Below are positions 14,855-18,075 of a stretch of 18,075 nucleotides of DNA, one piece after another (position 1 is the first letter of the stretch; each line of letters starts with the position of its first letter). Source of the stretch: Acidobacteriota bacterium (GTDB taxonomy: Bacteria > Acidobacteriota > Terriglobia > Bryobacterales > Bryobacteraceae); NCBI GenBank assembly GCA_023380575.1, contig JAMCRM010000339.1, positions 1 through 18,075 on the forward strand, read 5' to 3'. Under the pieces are notes generated by a model. That model made no database searches, was not told the origin of the DNA, and was given only the letters and a program-made list of their open reading frames with translations. The translations under genes were made by a program, and so were the position numbers.

Positions 14855-16561
14855 ATGCGCCTCACGGCTGCCGCCCTGCTCTGCTTTTCCGCCGCCATGG
14901 CCCAAACCACGGACGGCATTACCGCCACTCCGTCCACGCTTTCGTTTACTTATCAGGTTGGGGCCGCCATGCCCGCCGAGCAGAAGGTGCAGGTGAAGCG
15001 TACCGGCGCCGGCGCGGCGCTGGATTTCACCGTCACCGTGGCCCCGGCGTCGCCCTGGCTGATCGTAACCCCAATGGCGGGCAGGACCGGCACCTCCATC
15101 GGGCTGCGGGTCAACCCCACCTCGCTGCTTGCGGGCACCTACCAGGCGGACGTGCAGATCGCCGCGGCGGGTGTCATCAACCCGGCTGTGGTTGCGGTGA
15201 CGCTGGCGGTCAAGAATCCGCCGCCCACCGCGGGCGTGCAGCCCGCCGCCATTCCCATCGCGTTTCAGACCGACCAGGCGGCCCCCTCGGCCCAGACCAT
15301 CACGGTAACCAGCAGCGGCGAGCCGGTTTCGTTCACCGCCGCGGTTACCGGAGCCTGGCTGAGCGTGAGCCCGGCGTTGGGGATCGCGGTGGCCGGCCGT
15401 CCCGTCACTCTCACGGTATCGCTCGACACCGCCGGCCTGGTGCCGGCGATCTACAACGGGAAGGTGACGCTGGCATTTTCCAATGCCGCCAACAAATCGC
15501 TGGTCGTGCCCGTCACCCTCACGGTCACCCCGGGGGTGGCGGTGGTCAGTTCCCTGTGGCCCAATTCGGCCCCGGTAGGCTCCACCGACACCACCGTCAC
15601 CCTGCGGGGCAGTCATTTCTTCCAGGCGTCGGTGGTTCAGGCGGGAAACACCACCCTCACCTCCACCTGGGTGAGCACGGGCGTGCTGCTGGCCGTGATC
15701 CCGCAGGCGCTGCTGGCCAACCAGGGCACGCTGGCCATTACGGTGACCAATGCGCCGCAGGCGGCATCCGCCGCTGCCGATTTCACCGTGACCGCCCCGG
15801 GGCCGCGCATCCAGTCGGTGGCCAATGCGGCCAGTTTCGCGACCTCCGCCACTCCCGTCATCGCTCCGGGCGAAGTGATTTCCATTTTCGGTTCGGGTCT
15901 GGGTCCCGGCACTCTGCTGCCTGCCGATGCCAGCGGGGGATCGTATCCCACGTCGCTGGGCAACCCCGCCACGCTGGTGGAATTCGAACTGAGCCCGAAT
16001 ACCTGGACTGCGGCGCCGCTGATTTTCGCCCAGGCCAACCAGGTGGATGCGGTCGCCCCCATGGCCCTGGCGCCCGCCACCGGTCTGAAGCTGCGGGTGA
16101 CCTATAACGGGATTGTTTCCAGTTCGTTTACCTTCGATGCGGTGGATGCCGAACCAGGCGTTTTCACCGTGGACGCTTCGGGCCGGGGCCAGGGAGCCAT
16201 TCTGAACTACAACGCCAACACCGGTGCTTACACGCTGAACTCCGCCGCCAATGCCGCCACCAGAGGCTCGATTGTGGCCATTTACCTCACCGGTGGGGGC
16301 GTGTACGCTTCCGCGGTGGCGGATGGCGCGGTAATTCCCCTCTCCGGTGCGGCCCCGGCACTGAAGGCCGCGCCCTCGGTAACCATCGGTGGGGACGGCG
16401 CCTCGGTGCAGTCCGCCACGGCCGTCCCCGGGGCGGTTGCCGGGCTGGTGCAGCTTAACGTCACCGTTCCAGGCGCTGTCAACCCGGGCAAGAACCTGCC
16501 GGTGGTGGTGAGCATCGCCGGCCGGGCGAGTCCCGCCACCGCCACTATCGCCGTCAAGTAG
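14855..16561 (+). CDS. Secreted Ig/TIG-domain protein with Solibacter-type C-terminal domain (TIGR03437)
   Basis: A 568-residue exported protein of unknown function. Residues 1-16 are a signal peptide (cut after AMA). Two similar BACON-like Ig domains follow at about 20-122 and 125-225; each has a 'SPWLIVTP' or 'GAWLSVSP' centre, an 'LLAGTYQADVQI' or 'LVPAIYNGKVTL' strand and a 'VVAVTLAV' or 'VVPVTLTV' end. An IPT/TIG domain spans about 228-313 (PNSAPVGSTDTTVTLRGSHF). From about 316 to the end is the domain first described from Solibacter: IQSVANAASF, then PGEVISIFGSGLGPG and a final VQLNVTVPG strand. These proteins are numerous in Acidobacteria and have no known activity; an adhesive or surface-scaffold role is a guess. 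The gene is divergent from flaG, has GGAG seven bases before the ATG and a sigma-28-like promoter. A beta-propeller gene follows after 45 bases. Confidence 0.88.
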   Translation: MRLTAAALLCFSAAMAQTTDGITATPSTLSFTYQVGAAMPAEQKVQVKRTGAGAALDFTVTVAPASPWLIVTPMAGRTGTSIGLRVNPTSLLAGTYQADVQIAAAGVINPAVVAVTLAVKNPPPTAGVQPAAIPIAFQTDQAAPSAQTITVTSSGEPVSFTAAVTGAWLSVSPALGIAVAGRPVTLTVSLDTAGLVPAIYNGKVTLAFSNAANKSLVVPVTLTVTPGVAVVSSLWPNSAPVGSTDTTVTLRGSHFFQASVVQAGNTTLTSTWVSTGVLLAVIPQALLANQGTLAITVTNAPQAASAAADFTVTAPGPRIQSVANAASFATSATPVIAPGEVISIFGSGLGPGTLLPADASGGSYPTSLGNPATLVEFELSPNTWTAAPLIFAQANQVDAVAPMALAPATGLKLRVTYNGIVSSSFTFDAVDAEPGVFTVDASGRGQGAILNYNANTGAYTLNSAANAATRGSIVAIYLTGGGVYASAVADGAVIPLSGAAPALKAAPSVTIGGDGASVQSATAVPGAVAGLVQLNVTVPGAVNPGKNLPVVVSIAGRASPATATIAVK

Positions 16562-16606
16562 GGGCTGCAACTTATCCTCGCGCAACGGGTTATAGTGTGA
16601 TAATCC

Positions 16607-18075
16607 ATGCGTGTGAAGAGGCTCTCATTAGCTTTTGTTTTATTGGCGTGGCCGGCCTTCTGTAACACCTTCGGCACGGTGGTTGCCCGTCCGGAAGGCT
16701 TTGCCGATATCGTGCTGGACGAGGGGCGGCGCCGGTTGTACCTGGTGAACTCCACAGCCGGCACGGTGGACGTATACAACGCGGCCACAAACCCGCCCAG
16801 CCGGGGTACCTCCATCCGCGTCGGCGCCCAGCCGCTGTCGGCGGCCATGTCGCGCGACGGCAAGATCCTGTATGTCACCTGCTATAACGACGCGCTGCTG
16901 GACGTGATCGACCTTGACCGGCAGACGGTCGTGCAGCGCGTAGCTCTTACGGCCAAGCCCGAAGGCGTCGCGGTGGGCGCCGACGGCCGGGTTCTCATCG
17001 GCACCATCGGCACCGGCCAGGGGCAGGCATCGCTGATCATCTTCGATCCCAAGGAAGACGCCGCCCACAGCCAGTCCACCGTCATCATTACGCCTCCCAG
17101 CACTCCCGCGCCGCTGACCCCTCCCCCAAGCAACAATCAGTACCTCACCGCCATGGGACGACTGCTGGCGAGCCGCGACGGCAGTCTCATCGTGGGGGTG
17201 AACAATGCCGGCAATAACCGCTCCCGTACGGTCTTCGTTTACGACGTCGCCAGCGGCACGGTGTTGCGCAGCCGTACCGTTGCCAACGCCTCCACCATTC
17301 TCTCGATTTCGCCCGACGGCTCCGAGTTCATGGCAGGCCCGACCATGTTCGACACCGCCACCCTCTCCGTGCTGGCGCAGCAGAATACGGCCAACGCGCC
17401 GTTCGTGTTTCCCACTGGCAATGCCAGCAACTTCAACCTCCAGCAGGTGCAGGGCGGCAGCGTCTGGCTTCCCGATGGCAGCAGGATTCTCTCCGCTTTC
17501 AACGTCACTCCGGTGCAGAACCCGCCGGCCCGCGCCAACGTCAGCCAACTGCTGCTCAGCGATCCGGAAAACCTCCTGATTCAGTTCGGATTGCAGATGA
17601 CGGAGAACCTGAGCGGGAAAATGGTCATTACGTCCGACGCCACCAGGATCTATGCCCTGTCCCAATCCGGGTTCATGGTTCTGCCGGTAAGCGACATCTT
17701 CAAAAGCCCCATTGCCATCCCGGAGACGAATGTCATTCTGCTGGTGAACGACCAGTGCGGGGTGAACGCCGAGCAGAAGAGCGCCTCGGTGAATGTGGCC
17801 GATGTGGGTGGGGGCTCCCGCATGACCGTCACCGCCAGCCTGCTGCAACTGCCCACCACCGGTCCCATCGGACTGGGTGGAGTGGGCGGACCCGGCGGCG
17901 GCGGAACCGGGGGCACCATTCAGATCCTGCTGCCTCCGGTGGTAAGCGGGCCAAGCGGTCCGGTCAACGTCCCTAATTTCGGGCGCGGCGGCGTGGGCAA
18001 TGCCCAGGCCGCGGTCATTCAGACATCGCCGCAAGTCCGCACGCAGCAGCAGCGTCTGGGCGCAACGTTAACGTA
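16607..18075 (+). CDS. Secreted YVTN-type beta-propeller protein (3' end outside window)
   Basis: An open frame from the ATG at 16607 runs 489 codons to the window edge without a stop. The N-terminus (RVKRLSLAFVLLAWPAFC) is a signal peptide. Residues about 25-400 contain blades of a YVTN/YncE-like beta-propeller: RRRLYLVNSTAGTVDVYN, GKILYVTCYNDALLDVIDL, then VFVYDVASGTVL and ILSISPDGSEFM. A Pro/Ser-rich loop (PPSTPAPLTPPPSNN) interrupts one blade. A glycine-rich stretch at 419-437 leads into an extended C-terminal region, incomplete here. Such propellers in Acidobacteria are often fused to, or encoded beside, TIGR03437 domains, and the preceding gene is one. Binding or cell-surface function is inferred; no enzyme motif is visible. 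No distinct promoter was found in the 45-base gap, so it is probably transcribed with the gene before it. Confidence 0.82.
   Translation, partial: MRVKRLSLAFVLLAWPAFCNTFGTVVARPEGFADIVLDEGRRRLYLVNSTAGTVDVYNAATNPPSRGTSIRVGAQPLSAAMSRDGKILYVTCYNDALLDVIDLDRQTVVQRVALTAKPEGVAVGADGRVLIGTIGTGQGQASLIIFDPKEDAAHSQSTVIITPPSTPAPLTPPPSNNQYLTAMGRLLASRDGSLIVGVNNAGNNRSRTVFVYDVASGTVLRSRTVANASTILSISPDGSEFMAGPTMFDTATLSVLAQQNTANAPFVFPTGNASNFNLQQVQGGSVWLPDGSRILSAFNVTPVQNPPARANVSQLLLSDPENLLIQFGLQMTENLSGKMVITSDATRIYALSQSGFMVLPVSDIFKSPIAIPETNVILLVNDQCGVNAEQKSASVNVADVGGGSRMTVTASLLQLPTTGPIGLGGVGGPGGGGTGGTIQILLPPVVSGPSGPVNVPNFGRGGVGNAQAAVIQTSPQVRTQQQRLGATLT

Noticed and set aside
14548..16585. Long open frames on both strands (519 and 636 codons) over flaG and the TIG protein gene
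   Set aside because: Low-complexity Gly/Arg/His-rich translations that cross two well-supported genes in other frames; artefacts of high GC.
16640..18034. Minus-strand open frame of 464 codons near the window end
   Set aside because: It is antisense to the plus-strand frame from 16607, which encodes a signal peptide and clear YVTN propeller blades and stays open to the edge.

Overview
The window looks like chromosomal DNA from an acidobacterium of the Solibacter/Bryobacter type. That is inferred from overall high GC, an Oar-like TonB-dependent outer-membrane protein with an N-terminal carboxypeptidase-regulatory domain, and a secreted protein ending in the domain I recognise as the 'Solibacter uncharacterised C-terminal' type (TIGR03437). 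No RNA gene, CRISPR array, insertion sequence or phage gene was seen. The first and last genes are cut by the window edges.

Layout. (1) 1-2315, plus strand: the 3' end of a short-chain dehydrogenase, a single-ring Clp-type AAA+ ATPase closed by a perfect intrinsic terminator, a decayed NmrA-family gene on the minus strand abutting that terminator, and a small secreted protein. (2) 2425-9752, plus strand: an orphan winged-helix regulator, a secreted parallel beta-helix protein, a 1154-residue TonB-dependent receptor-like protein with its own near-consensus promoter, and a secreted GH36-type alpha-galactosidase. (3) 9799-12686, minus strand and convergent with the previous block: an L-fucose/L-arabinose-isomerase-family enzyme followed 14 bases later by a sodium:solute symporter. 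(4) 12741-14768, minus strand: flaG, fliS and an unrecognised 418-residue protein in apparent operon order. (5) 14855-18075, plus strand: a secreted Ig/TIG/TIGR03437 protein and a secreted YVTN-type beta-propeller protein that runs off the window.

How the parts may work together. Blocks 2 and 3 read as a carbohydrate-use locus: outer-membrane uptake or binding, alpha-galactosidic bond cleavage outside the cytoplasm, import of a monosaccharide by a sodium symporter and aldose-ketose isomerisation. The actual sugar cannot be read from the sequence. Blocks 4 and 5 are divergent and share an 86-base intergenic region holding two back-to-back matches to the flagellar sigma-28 (FliA) promoter with overlapping -35 elements. 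This suggests that the late flagellar genes, the unknown 418-residue protein and the secreted Solibacter-type protein are expressed together with motility. That is the most interesting arrangement in the window.
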